Shown here: one piece after another, positions 12,199 to 22,540 of the stretch | Position numbering within the stretch: the first letter of the stretch is position 1 | How the letters are laid out: the number at the start of each line of letters is the position of its first letter | Origin: Artemia franciscana | Taxonomy: Eukaryota > Arthropoda > Branchiopoda > Anostraca > Artemiidae | Assembly: GCF_032884065.1 (NCBI RefSeq) | Contig: NC_088881.1 | Coordinates: 10,451,147 to 10,515,146, forward strand | Length of the DNA stretch: 64,000 nt | Reading direction: 5' to 3' | Position numbers and translations under genes: made by a program | The notes under the pieces: model-generated | Told to the model about the DNA's origin: nothing | Database searches by the model: none | What the model saw: only the letters and a program-made list of their open reading frames with translations

Positions 12199-12611
12199 TC
12201 ACAAATGAATGTATTGTTCAGAGCGGAGCTTGGTCTGATTCAAGCGGATATATAGCAAACGTTCTGATTCAATTTTAGCATACATATCAACGACAAATTG
12301 GTGAAACAATTCACGGTATTTTAAAATATAATTTTCTTCATCCTGCCGAATCATTAGTCTATAGGAATAATAATGCATTGCACTGCATTTCTTACTCATT
12401 TCTTTGTTAGTGGCTGGATTCATCAATTTAATATTAAAGTGATAGCCGTCGGCTCCATCCCAAAAAATGATAGGAAGTACAATTGTAAAAATTTATGATT
12501 CTCGCCTGAGAATGGTAGAAGGGACCCTGCTCTATGATAAATTTGCCCTTTTAATTTGAAAGTAGTCATAAATTGATCTGGATTTTCGATTTGGGCTCCA
12601 AACGACGTCAT
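12199..12611 (-). pseudogene. Helitron Rep-helicase, N-terminal Rep region with deletion
   Basis: Contains TSFGAQIENPDQFMTTFKLK then, after a junction near 12480, FWDGADGYHFNIK and SAMHYYSYRLMIRQDEENY. The usual ~100 residues between these two blocks are absent, so an internal deletion is inferred. The block closes with QYIHL and a TGA where relatives have an Arg codon (CGA to TGA would be one transition). Frame changes lie near 12480 and 12420. Confidence 0.75.
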
Positions 12612-13287
12612 TTGGAAACATGAGTTGTATTTTCTGATTTTGTATTTTCTTAGATTCTGACGTAGTTCCAGTAAGGAAAGTCTTCAATGGCTCTGGTGGT
12701 GCAGCCAATAGAGGAAGTTTAACTTTTCCTGAGGTGCAACACATTCCCATTGTTTCACCACTGAATTTCAAGGCCTTGCAATAGGGACAAATTTTAGACA
12801 TTGTCCCGATTTGAACACATCTACTCAAGCTATAATCATCGACTGGGCTGTACCTGAATGCCAGGCGATAACTTTCAGGTTGCTCTGATTCCTCGGCACG
12901 CTTTCTTTTCTTACTTTCTCTATAAGCAGCAAGCCTGATTTCTTGCTGTTCTTGTGATTCCTCGGCACGCTTTCTTTTCTTACTTTCTCTATCAACAGCA
13001 AGCCTGATTTCTTGCTGTTCTTGTGATTCCTCGGCACGCTTTCTTTTTTCACTTTCTCTTTTAGCAGCAAGTCTGCTTTCGCGTTGCTCTGGTAGTTCCT
13101 CGGCACGCTTTCTGTTCTTTCTTTCTCTATCAGCCTCAAGCCTGTTTCCTTGCTGTTCTTTTGATTCCTCGGCACGCTTTCTTTTCTGACTTTCTCTATC
13201 AGCAGCAAGTTTTTTGGCATAGACTCTTTGAGCATCTTCATCGGCTTTTGCCATTGTAAGTTCATCAGTCATTTTAAACTTAAACAT
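12540..13287 (-). pseudogene. Helitron Rep-helicase, N-terminal module: basic repeats and zinc finger
   Basis: The minus-strand frame opens with Met at 13287. Residues about 25-135 are five copies of a ~23-residue unit (ESQEQQEIRLAADRESKKRK), highly charged and probably helical. A Cys-rich segment follows, CPYCKALKF...MCC..GKVKLPLL (near residue 170-200), the zinc-binding motif that precedes Rep in many Helitrons. The frame leaves the family reading near 12655, where AGAAAATACA is duplicated, and it then runs out of register to 12532. This Met is the natural start, being the first after the promoter-like region. Confidence 0.75.
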
Positions 13288-13324
13288 TAATAGATTTCTA
13301 CGTGAACATACATGTCTTAAATAT

Positions 13325-13410
13325 CTTTAATGACGTCACCGTCATAGCAAAAATGACGACAACTAACTTCATGACGTCAGTCGACACAGAAACATGACGT
13401 CACCTGACAG
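13325..13410 (-). promoter_or_regulatory. TGACGTCA palindromes upstream of the Helitron gene
   Basis: Three TGACGTCA octamers (near 13330, 13372 and 13395) lie within 120 bp upstream of the start at 13287. TGACGTCA is the consensus site for CREB/ATF-type bZIP factors. The same octamer recurs at equivalent positions in five other Helitron starts in this window. The regulatory role is inferred. Confidence 0.45.
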
Positions 13411-13444
13411 ACAGACACACAACTTATTTATATATATATATAGA

Positions 13445-13696
13445 TATATATTTTTAACTATGTAAAACTTGCGAATGTACAACATTCTTGGCTGTCCCAT
13501 TGTCTGTGCATATAAATAGATTGTCAGGTTTACCGACTCTTGAACATGTAACATATAATTGTCCATGGGAAAAACAATCTGTATTCAGATCTATACCTCA
13601 TTATTCTAATGATTGCCCTTGAGCTTTGTTGATGGTGATTGCTAATCGAACATTCCCTGTGTCCCTGTCATCATTTATATATCCCCCTGTGCCCTA
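13445..13696 (-). mobile_element. Helitron remnant with helicase C-terminal fragment
   Basis: From 13696 down to 13445 (minus strand) it holds the start of the minisatellite, the helicase end ([18 protein letters not shown] type) and the TTTTACATAGTTAAAA boundary. The autonomous Helitron inserted in its TA-rich part at 13444/13445. Its right edge abuts the resumed dispersed repeat. Confidence 0.6.
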
Positions 13697-14365
13697 TATA
13701 AGATGCAAAATATTTATAGTGTTTTAGAAACGATTTAACATTTTGGATTGAGACTTAAAAAATACCTGAAAATTTTAAAATGCTAAGAGTATTTTATTGT
13801 AGTTTTAAGCATTATGTAACAAAATTTCATCTTTAAATTGTTGTATATGCTGTTTATTTGGAATAGTATATAGACAGAAAGCCAAACAAAAAAACCGAGA
13901 AACCAAAATACATACGGCAAAAAAAAACAAATTACGTTAAAAAAGACAAAATATGCTAAAAAAAAAATGTGAATGAGATAAAAAGGGGCCGCTGAAAGGA
14001 ACAAAGCTCAAGGAAACACAAAGCATTCAAGAGACCAAGGCTACCATCAGACAAAAGTTGAAGAGTCAAAGAAAATATCAAGGAGCGTTGTCATAATGAT
14101 GATGGTTACAGAAAAAAAAAACACAAAAAAATATTCACCAGCAGCATAATGAGTAAATACTAGAGTCGTGAAAGCTAAAAAAGCAAAGTTAAGACATCTG
14201 CTAGGCTGTATCAAAGAACCTTTGGTGAGAGAGTTTAAAAGTACATCGACAAGTCAAAAAGATACCAACAATGCAAGCTGATCTTGAGACTTTACGAATG
14301 TATTATCGGTATTATAAAGCATATTCAAAATTACAGATTAGAATTCTCTTTGGAATTTACAAAAA
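13697..14365. repeat. Long dispersed repeat, copy A (3' part)
   Basis: 13697-13975 matches 35036-35310 and 42312-42470. 13981-14365 matches 37218-37610. In copy B these two halves are separated by a 1.9 kb insertion (35312-37205). Open frames across it are AT-rich and not conserved. Confidence 0.7.
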
Positions 14366-16131
14366 AGCTAAAATAGTTAATTTTGTTATTATTTTTCTAA
14401 GAATTATTTCCCGATGTGCATGAAGTAGTCCAAGCTGTGGAAAATATTTACAGATTAAGAATTTTGGCTGGCAAATCTACTCTGTTTAACTTTCCCTGTA
14501 CTATAAGTTGTCAGAAAAGGCAAGTTTGCAGGAATTTTTGGTAGGCTAAAAAAGAAGCAAAACCATCAAGTTCTAGATGGCGCTTTGTTTTCGACACTAG
14601 CACAATTTCAAAATTTTACATACTCTACTCTTACTCTACATACTCACTTTTGAATACAATTTTACATACCTACTCTTCAATATTACATACGAAATAACTC
14701 TACACTGTTTACCTTCCCCCATATTATAAGGTGTTCGAAAAGAAGACTGCTGGAGTTTAGGGTAGGCTAAAAAAGGAGCAAAACCATAAAATTCAGACGG
14801 GGTTATTCATCTTCGTTTCTGACACTAGCAAAATTTAAAAATTTTAAAACTTATCCATAATCTCTGGTTTCTCCGAAAGTATTATACCTTCCAGGCTTAG
14901 ATACAAAAGTTTTTTAACTAATGACTTTATTTTTATGGCTTGTCTACATTAAAATTACTTAAATGCTACATCGTCTTTTTTGTTTTTAAGTTCATCGCTT
15001 TATCAAGTATTGTGTGATAATCATATATTGTTTCTATCCATAATTTTTTCCTTTTCACAGAATAAGGAATGCTTTACTTATATTTTTATCCTTTGATTTT
15101 TACTGAGAACAACATAAATTAGTAGAAATAGAACGAAGATCTAAGGGAAATGTCAAATAAATATCAAGGGCTGAGTTTCCTTGAATGTAAAAATAATACT
15201 CAAAATATTTGACTAGGAAAAAATGATAAGGAATTGTACGATTGTTCCTAGTTCAGCCTTAATTCTTTTTGAAATTTCTAAATTACAATTCTTTCCAATT
15301 TTTTTCCTTGTCCATGCAATTTTTTTTAATTTGACATACCGCAACGTTAACATTTTTAATAAAATAATTTAACATATATGGTTTAAGGTATGTAATTATA
15401 ATCTTTATTGAACTGTCAGAGCCATATTTTGCGTCTTGAAGTAATTATTTTCATTTTAAATTAAACTCCTGGAAAAAGCAATAAGGAAAAGAAGCTGTGA
15501 AAAAGCGAAAAAGTGGTATGGAAAAGAGGGATGCAAATTCAAAAAAAGGAAGTGATTTCTAAGTTTATCTTAGAAATGGGTTTCTAAGTTTACCTTAGAA
15601 AGGACGTGATTTGTAAGCTGACTAAACATATTGGATGTTTAGTTTTCGGACACTTTGACTAAATATATTGGATTTATAACCCCAAGAGATTGTAAATACG
15701 AATACGGATCAAAAGTTATTAAAGGCATTTGGAGCTTTGGAAACTCTTATAAAAATAACTAGAACTGATTCTCCATTAAGCCAAAAACGTAAAACAGCCA
15801 TGAAAACGATAAGTCAGAGTTGGTGCATATTAAGCTGGAGGACGTAGCTAAGGATGGTAATGCCTGATGGCTGTCAAAATTTAAGCTACGAATATCAAAA
15901 TTGTATGGTATCCCCTCCCTTTTAATCCCTAAATACTTGATTACTTTATATCTATGTTAAATTTTTAGCTTGAAAATTAGGTGTAATCATAGGCTAGCAT
16001 AAACAACCTCCCACCAACCGAATTTAAAATTTACTTCATTTCAAGAAACAATGAAAGATTGCAAAATGTAAACTAAAAAAATAAAAAGTATTACTATTTC
16101 ATCTTAAATTTTAATTGGAACGAAAACATAC
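14366..16131. other. AT-rich intergenic or intronic sequence
   Basis: No recognisable coding or repeat structure. It would be the intron following the globin exon at 16132 if that locus is a gene, but no next globin exon was found in it. Confidence 0.4.
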
Positions 16132-16284
16132 CTTGAAGTGTACCCTATTAACTTTACGAGGTACATGATCTTTGCCAAGTTGAGCAAGGGACTGTCCAAG
16201 CTCAATGGAATTCTGAAGACTTCCAACCAGAGTATCAAGTTGATCCATAACATTCCTGGCGTGAGTGTTTAGTTCAGGAGATCC
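16132..16284 (-). pseudogene. Globin middle exon (E helix to G6), 5' part lost
   Basis: The minus strand reads ELNTHARNVMDQLDTLVGSL, then LAQLGKDHVPRKVNRVHFK. His in NTHAR (codon 16261-16263) fits the distal HisE7, and His in KDHVPRK (16165-16167) fits the proximal HisF8 that binds haem iron. The spacing of 32 residues is slightly longer than the common 29. The exon ends AAG|GTATG in phase 0 after a Phe-Lys, matching the conserved globin intron at G7.0. At 16285 the coding sequence stops abruptly at a TTATTATT(T)n run, the A-rich tail of a minus-strand insertion. Part of a polymeric globin gene, or a relic of one. Confidence 0.7.
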
Positions 16285-16316
16285 TTATTATTATTTTTTT
16301 TTTTTTTTTTTTTTTT
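16285..16316. repeat. A-rich tail (minus strand) breaking the globin exon
   Basis: On the minus strand, about 25 A then TAATAATAA directly precede the surviving exon. It looks like the 3' tail of a retroposed element inserted in the exon. The body of the element beyond about 16320 is unidentified. Confidence 0.5.
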
Positions 16317-16516
16317 AATGTCAATGGCGAAAATTTTAACATTTTAGTATTTACTGCAAGTTCTTGTAATGAGGGCCAAGGAAATGAGCATTCTATTCTT
16401 TTTCATTCACTTGCTAAATGTGTTGGAATGAAAATGAAAAAGGACACTATCAGAAATTGGCTATTTTCCATATGACCTAGAACAAAAGCAGAAAAAGAAA
16501 AAACAAGCAAGGAGCT

Positions 16517-18205
16517 CAGGGCTTCCACTCTCGAATCTCAAAATTCGGGGACAAGTTTAAAAAATTCGGGGAGTTTTCGGGGACAAGTCTTCAAGATTCG
16601 GGGAATTTTCGGGGGCAAGTTCAAAATGGAATTTTGTTACAAAATTTGGGAGCCAAAATTGGTTATAGCTTCGTTTTCAGGCTCAAGTAGGGCTGGATCC
16701 GCGTACTAAATCAAGTTTTTAACAGAGTAGGTTCTAGAGCTAAAGGATTGGAACCCATAGCTAAAAACGATTTTTGCTGGTATTGCAGTCAAAACCTCAG
16801 AACTATTTGAAATAAATTAAAAAATAATAGGCTGAATGACACTCTAGAACTTTGTTGCTTTAGGTTCTATATTATCTTTGCTGCTTTATTCCCATAGCCC
16901 GAAAACAAGATTTTCATGTCATTTATTTTCAGAAAGACGACGAAAATAAAGTAGCCTATAGAAAGGCAATAATCTCATACAAAGCAATAACATGTGCAAT
17001 GATTTCTTGAAATTAACGAATATTCTTCGGCAAGCAAACATGAACTTACACCAGAAATTTAATTTTAAAAAATCACCTGAAAGCACGGAACAGAATTAAA
17101 ACTGAATACGAATAGAAACGATTACATAGTAAGAAGACTGTCCCCTTCTAAACGCCCAACTATTTATGCTGAAGTTTTTTAGTACTTAAGCTTCTCATTT
17201 TTCAATTGTTTTGGAAGTTGTTCTTACAGAATCGGGACTAAATCTGAACTTAAGCGTAAAGAAAAAGGGGGCTATCCCCTTCATATATATATTATTTTTT
17301 GTTCATTTTAATGTTGCTCCTTGGGCATACTTTCAGACGGAAAAAATCTTTTATTTTATTTCAAACAGCTTTTTAAAAATGCCAGGAAATCCAGCTCCAT
17401 CTCCACAGAAAAATTATTCCTCTCCCCGGAAAAATGGTCTAGAGCTCTAGACAATTCAATACCGTTAAAAATTTATCCCGGACAAATACCATAAAGGTCT
17501 CCACGCGTAAGATTCGGTTTACAAAGATAAACTTAAAATAAATAAAAATAATTTTGTTTAGGAATCCTGGCCAATATATTTTTTCTCTGATTGGTTGAAA
17601 ATATATACAGGTTTTATTTTCTTGACTGGTGTTTCAAAAGCCTTTTCGGTCCGGCAGTTCTACCTAGCTTCAAACACTTAGGCCTGCTTAAATCCTAGAG
17701 TGGAAATCAGCTTTTTCAATTTCTTCTGCACCAAAAAGGCAGTATTTTGGGATGGGAAAGCCAAAAGAATTTTTGAATGATCTAACATGTATTTGCAACA
17801 AACCTTGTTTGTACTATACTGTGCACGAAAAAAAAAAGCCTTCAAGTTTCAATTATATTCAATTATACAAAAAAAATATGTCATTGAAAATTGCCACGAA
17901 GGAGCTCAATATCAGCTAAACTAAGCACACTACCTACGACCTAGGGAGCCACAGAACCAGAAATAAGCGTAGCTACTTCTTCAGCAGTTGCAGAAGCCTT
18001 AACATTTGACAGAAGCTTCGTCATTTCACGGTCAAGGACAAGAGAAGAGGAACTGTGATTGAGTCTTTTCTTTCCCATTTTAGTCTTAGCCCCACTACAC
18101 ACAACCGATATTGTCGCCACACAGTTTCATTTATCTGTTTTCAAATCTTTGAGGGTATTGAACAAGCGTTCTGCTGTAACGTTAGAAAATGGCAGTGCAC
18201 ACACG
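16517..18205 (-). mobile_element. hAT transposon, 3' part, interrupted by a LINE
   Basis: The plus strand starts CAGGGCTTCCACTCTCGAATC at 16517, a hAT-type terminal inverted repeat (minus-strand end ...GGAAGCCCTG). It is followed by subterminal repeats of ATTCGGGGA / TTTTCGGGGACAAG (16545-16620), the sort of sites bound by hAT transposases. The end of a transposase gene lies at 17941-18205. The LINE tail begins at about 18205, inside the coding sequence. The 5' TIR and an 8 bp target duplication (expected AAGGAGCT) were not located. Confidence 0.6.
17941..18205 (-). pseudogene. hAT transposase C-terminal (dimerisation) region
   Basis: The minus-strand frame reads CALPFSNVTAERLFNTLKD then LKTDK-stop-NCVATIS, continuing to ATAEEVATLISGSVAP and a stop at 17941. 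LPxSNxxxERxFxxLKxxKTD is the conserved core of the hAT C-terminal dimerisation domain. A TGA at 18127-18129 interrupts it and the LINE insertion removes everything upstream. About 88 codons survive. Confidence 0.65.
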
Positions 18206-18385
18206 TAATTATTATTATTATTAATTTATTACCCCTCAAAAACAGAAAAGACGGAGTATATAAAAGAAAAAGAAAGAAAAGCACAAAAATTTAAATACAC
18301 TTCCACTACAAATATTATAAAATAACACTAGTCCAGGGATGGTTGGCTTTCAAAACATTGGTACTGAATTTGGAGATTCTTCTCT

Positions 18386-19842
18386 CTATGTCCATGGAAG
18401 GGTTTTCTGGGATTTCCTGGAGATGTCGCCATTGCTGTGCCACAAAGGGAGACGCAGGAGAAACTTAGCATATTTGTAAAATGCGATGCAATTGGCTTTC
18501 TTTTCGGTAGCTGTGAATATTTTCCAGAAGGGGACCAGAGCAAGCAGGTGGGGGGTAGTAAAAGCATTGTACAGCCAGGCAAGGACAGGACGGTTGAAAC
18601 GATAGTTATTGGCAACAAATAATCCGTAAGACGCTCGTAGTCGGGAACAGAGGTGGTGTGTCAGTGCTGAGCGTGTGTCCTTCAATGTAGAAGAAATAGG
18701 AAGGCCAAGATACGTAAGGGACTCACAAGGCTTAATCAGAGTGTCGCCAATTTTAACGGAGAGGTTAATTGAAAGCTCATTTTTTGAACCATTGAAGAAA
18801 AGAAGTTCTGTTTTAGATTCGTTGAAGAAAAGTCCGATCTGATTGTATGCCGCTGCAAGTGAGTTGTAATTTTGTTGAAAAAAAGATATCGAACGAGAAA
18901 CATGAAGACTGTCATCAGCAAAGTTCAGCAGCGAAAGATTAATCCCACGAAAAAAGCACGACGGCTTTATTACTTGCCGTGCTTCGATAATAGCGTTATT
19001 AAACAGTGATGGAGAAGTTTTGCCATCTTGACGTACGCCTTTCTTGAGACTCAGCATTTCTTTAGAAGGGAAAGTGCTGGACGGAGAGGGGATCAGGATG
19101 ACAGCCGAGAGCTTGTTGTACATACTGTAAACAGGGGAAAGGATGCAAGAGGAAACACCTTGCAGAAGGACTTTGAGCAGGATATGGCCATGGATGCAAG
19201 AATCGAAGGCTCTACTAACATCAAGCGCTCCGAAGACGAGAAGATCACCATTTTTATCTGCATCAATAAGAAGATTTGCAAGAACGCTGTGAACGTGTTC
19301 CCGTCCTGAGTGGTTTTTGAACCCGAACTGGTCGTCCGGAATAGTGCATCGAACTGCAATTTCATCAAAAATAAGGGATTTAAATAGCTTACAAAAAGTA
19401 GTTGAAACGGTGATCAGACGATATGAAGCGCACTGTTCAGCTGGTTTACCTTTTTTGAGAATAGGATGGACCAATCCAACACCAAAGCTGTCTGGAACGA
19501 TGCCAGTAACGAAAATCATTTGAAATAGCAGAGAAAGGTGCTCTAGGAGAAGATTGCTGGCAAAGCTTAAATGAGTACCAGATATACCATCGATGCCCTT
19601 AGATTTCTTTTTTTTAACTTATCAATTTTGGAACGCATCAAGGACGGAGTGACCAGGACACCAATATCCTTAACTGCAAACTGAATCTCCTTATCGAGGG
19701 CCTGGCAAAAGGTGTTATCTAGGTAGGAATTAGGGTCTGAAAATTGGTCTCTGAAGTAGTCACACCAGTCTTTTTCTGGCATGCAGGGCGGGCCATTGGA
19801 AGATTTGTTCTTAGCTCGAAGATGCCATAAAGCAGGAGGCAA
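18386..19842 (-). pseudogene. LINE ORF2, reverse transcriptase domain
   Basis: A 377-codon frame (19519-18386) contains ALDVSRAFDSCIHG (motif A, catalytic Asp), GVRQDGKTSPSLFNNAI (motif B) and NFADDSLHVS (motif C, FADD rather than YADD), then ESLTYLGLPISS and KYAKFLLRLPLWHSN, the typical end of Jockey/CR1-like ORF2. The preceding piece (19842-19567, LPPALWHLRAKNKSSN...) joins through an eight-base A-run at about 19606, where one indel shifts the frame away from KSKGIDGISGTHLSF. It copies element RNA into DNA at the cleaved target; inactive here. Confidence 0.85.
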
Positions 19843-19886
19843 ATTATCGACAATCTCGCTGTACGGGCAATTTCATTAGCCTTATG

Positions 19887-21060
19887 CTATGCGATGGGTT
19901 TGGAAAATTTACGTTTCGTGCAAATACGAACAGTGTTGACTACTCCGGAGTGCGGCTTCCCACAATCTGCCCATAATTGTAGCCAGAATTTTTCTGAATT
20001 ACATGCGGCCAGGAGATTAGGATTATTCCGCCAGTTACGCACTTCCGTGCCGTGGCGAATTTTGCGGACCGGAACTGCAGTTTTCTCAGCTGTATGTATA
20101 GCATGCGTTATCTCAGAACAGTAGATGTTTAGTATGATGTTTTTTTCTGAGTCTACTGTCATGTTCGGACAACAGAGAAGTGTGAAAGGAATTTGGATCT
20201 TCGACAGTATGTAGTCACATGAACTCTGGTAGGAATCGATGTTAGCAGCTTCCCAGTTAAAGCTGAACAACCATTTAGGTGGGAAATTTGTGGGTGAAGT
20301 TTGCGGCAAGGGCTTTATTTGAAAAGAATTACAGATCGGCATGTGGTCGGATATGGAGTAATCAAGAAGAACCGTAGTAGTACAGGTAGGTTTAATCATA
20401 GAAGAACAATAGAAATAGTCCAACTGAGACGCGGAGCCAGATTGATGCAGAAGCGCCATTTGGACCAAATCTTGGGGTAGGCATGAACTCCATCTTGCCC
20501 CCCCCCTCCGACTCACTTCCTGTCGCGTAATCATCTAGGAAATGGGCATTTGACAGAACTCGAGAATTTTATTATGTATCTTACCTACTTTCAAAGTTTA
20601 CAATGATTAATAGCAAATAGCATAATTACCCCAAGGGTCGTTAAGTAATTACGCTCTTTGGTTAATAGGCGTGCAGTAATCTCAAATCAATTTGACAGAA
20701 TGGATTATGTTGGACATAATGGATTATTATGGCCGACAAAGGTCCCTTTGTAGTGGAAGCTTGGGCCCCCTGGTAAATCTGGGGTGGGCATTTGCCCTTA
20801 GCAACTAGGTTACGAAGTAGCTCTTTCCGTATCATCAGGGCCAAACCACCCGAAGGCCTACCGCGAGTGGACTTAGCATGGTGGAAAAACAGATTATGAG
20901 AAGACGTGAACTCCAACAGTTGAAGACTATCGCTTCACAAGAAATGTTCTTGAAGACCCACCACGTCAAACCGCAAGCAAAGTTCAGACAGTAGGTGATG
21001 TTGCGGTAGAACTTTCCCATTGATGTTACACGATACAATTTTTAAGGTTTCTTCAGGCAT
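19887..21060 (-). pseudogene. LINE ORF2, AP-endonuclease domain
   Basis: The Met at 21060 starts MPEETLKIVSCNINGK, the usual opening of an APE-like endonuclease (Asn of NG contacts metal). RFDVVGLQEHFL (catalytic Glu), a TGA, then RGRPSGGLALMIRKELL and, near 20340, ISDHMPI with the catalytic Asp-His follow. Between 20535 and 20680 the family sequence is lost and the expected DFN block is not seen, so a deletion or insertion is likely. A TAG at 19887 (SKPIA-stop-HKANEIAR) ends this segment. The ATG overlaps the ORF1 stop by eight bases (ATGCCTGA). Confidence 0.75.
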
Positions 21061-22127
21061 TGGAATTCTTTACAAGAGACTGAGAGACAGGACATTTAAA
21101 AGTGTAACATGGGTGGTCGGAGGAATTGCAAAGAGCACACTTAAGTGCCTTGGTACAAGGATTATCTTTGGTTGTGGAGTGGCCAGGCTCACCAAACCTG
21201 GAACATTTCCGGGTACCTGAGCACACAGACGCAAAATGACCATATGACTGGCAAGAAGAGCATTGGTGTGGCAAGCGTTGAAATATACTAATGGGGAGTC
21301 TTTCGTACCCTATGATGGGCGGAAAGCGAATAGAAGACTCGAGGTCCTCTTTAGACTCAAAAAGAAGCTTAAACGAACGGGTATTTCGGATTTGAGTTGC
21401 TTTCAAACAGTTGACAATCAGATCACATAGGCTATTTTTATTCAGATCTTCAGGAACATAACGGATAATACCGAAAAAGGAGGAGCATTGGAGTTTAGGC
21501 TCGACATCAGGGTTATTCCCGATTATGCGTGACATAATAGATTCGGCACCACTTTTATTCTTTGTGACTATTTTCCAGGCGTCTCTACTGGGACGAAGCT
21601 CGATTATATTCCCACTAACTTCTCCACAAACATGCTCCAGATAAGCTTTACGGGAGTCAGGCTTTTTAAGGTCTAAGGGGGGCTTCATGAGGATAACTGC
21701 ATAGGAAGGCTTGGCCGGTGGAGACTAATTGATTCATAGATGTAGCGAGTTTCTCAGCTGCAAGGGCTTTTTTCTCACGTTCAATAAAGTCCTTCAAATT
21801 ATTGGAGATTTCTGTCACTTTTTGAGCAACAATAGCACTCAATTCACCAGGCGTAGTTGGGACCTCCTTAAGATCAAAAATTACGAACTTCGGCAATTTG
21901 ATCCGGTTAGTCTCACATAACTAGATCAGTTTCAGCATATCTAACACATTATCGGCAATCTTTTGGCGAGCAACGTTGTGACTCGAAGTATTCGAATAGT
22001 GCCAAAGTGTATCCTTAGCTTTTATAATCGTTTCCTTGTCATAAAATCCTACTGCCTTTTTGCAAATTTCATCAGTCTTATTTGCTTGGAGCGCTCGCGA
22101 TAAATAATTTAGCAAAGCATTATGCAC
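21053..22127 (-). pseudogene. LINE ORF1, nucleic-acid-binding protein with zinc knuckles
   Basis: Segments 22127-21921, 21896-21666 and 21688-21053 make one ORF1 with a single TAG at 21921-21923 and a frameshift near 21700. The C-terminus has three CCHC units: CSSCQSYGHFASVC (intact), CSRFGEPGHSTTKDNPC (second Cys replaced by Phe) and CALCNSSDHPCYTFKC (intact). The middle region (IIRYVPEDLNKNSLCDLI) is probably an RNA-recognition-like fold, as in other ORF1 proteins. It would coat element RNA in the cytoplasm. Confidence 0.75.
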
Positions 22128-22290
22128 AAGTCTTTCTTTCTCATTCGATATTATGCTAATTTAGAAGTCCAGACACATTCAGCCAGATATACAAGGCTGC
22201 CTAATAAGTATGATAAAATTACGGACTAAAATATACATATTGAGATAGCAAAGCACACTACTCCCCAATTTTTTTTTTGCTGAAAAGTAC

Positions 22291-22526
22291 CTTTGGAAAA
22301 CGACGGAACCGGTAGTTTTGAGATCTCCACTGACTTTTGTCCAGCTTTCCTGGATATTTGCAACATCCACACAGCTGATACCAGTGACTTCAAGGTCCAT
22401 CTGACGTTTCAAGGGTCCAGCCTCGAGAACATTGACTATGTTGTCCCAACCCCTTCTCCATGCAGCAAGGTCAGCAGATTCCACACCTCTTTGCTTCAGT
22501 TCATCAATGAAGGCATAAGAAAACGC
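22291..22526 (-). pseudogene. Polymeric globin bridging exon, copy 1
   Basis: 236 bp with good splice sites: polypyrimidine TACTTTTTTAG| before it and |GTACTTTT after it. It encodes AFSYAFIDELKQRG (end of G helix), VESADLAAWRRGWDNIVNVL (H helix), a linker EAGPLKRQMDLEVTG, then SCVDVANIQESWTKVSGDL and TTGSVVFQR (A and B helices of the next domain). It starts in phase 0 and ends in phase 2 within an Arg codon (AG|G). These are the conserved globin intron positions G7.0 and B12.2. A tandem-domain globin is implied; Artemia haemoglobin is the best-known case. Whether it still belongs to an active gene cannot be told. Confidence 0.75.
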
Positions 22527-22540
22527 CTAAAAAAGTATTA

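Larger units (their letters stand above)
8526..13444 (-). mobile_element. Autonomous Helitron (decayed), minus strand
   Basis: The 5' end is A|TCTATATATATATAAATAAG at 13444 (minus strand), followed by three TGACGTCA sites and the Rep-helicase coding region (13287-9067). The 3' part is split by a small Helitron (8731 to about 9039). It resumes with a TA array, then GTAACGACTTGCGCGCG, and ends in two successive hairpins, each followed by CTAG (about 8562-8565 and 8526-8529). Without the nested insertion the element is about 4.6 kb, somewhat short for an animal Helitron of this type, in line with the internal deletion in the Rep gene. The reading frame is broken at several places, so it cannot be active as it stands. 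Confidence 0.75.
18205..22150 (-). mobile_element. Non-LTR retrotransposon (LINE, Jockey/CR1-like clade)
   Basis: Two consecutive open frames on the minus strand (ORF1 22127-21053, ORF2 21060-18386), an ATG/TGA overlap between them and a 3' tail of (AAT)n at 18205-18230. The ORF content (zinc-knuckle ORF1; AP-endonuclease and reverse transcriptase ORF2) fits the Jockey/CR1 group. It is near full length but has at least five disabling changes. The 5' boundary is approximate. Confidence 0.75.

Noticed and set aside
16320..16480. Plus-strand open stretch NVNGENFNILVFTASSCNEG then HSILFHSLAKCVG, faintly like an OTU-type motif
   Set aside because: About 50 codons, no start, lacks the catalytic DGxC block; it sits between a poly(T) run and a hAT end, so chance is likely.
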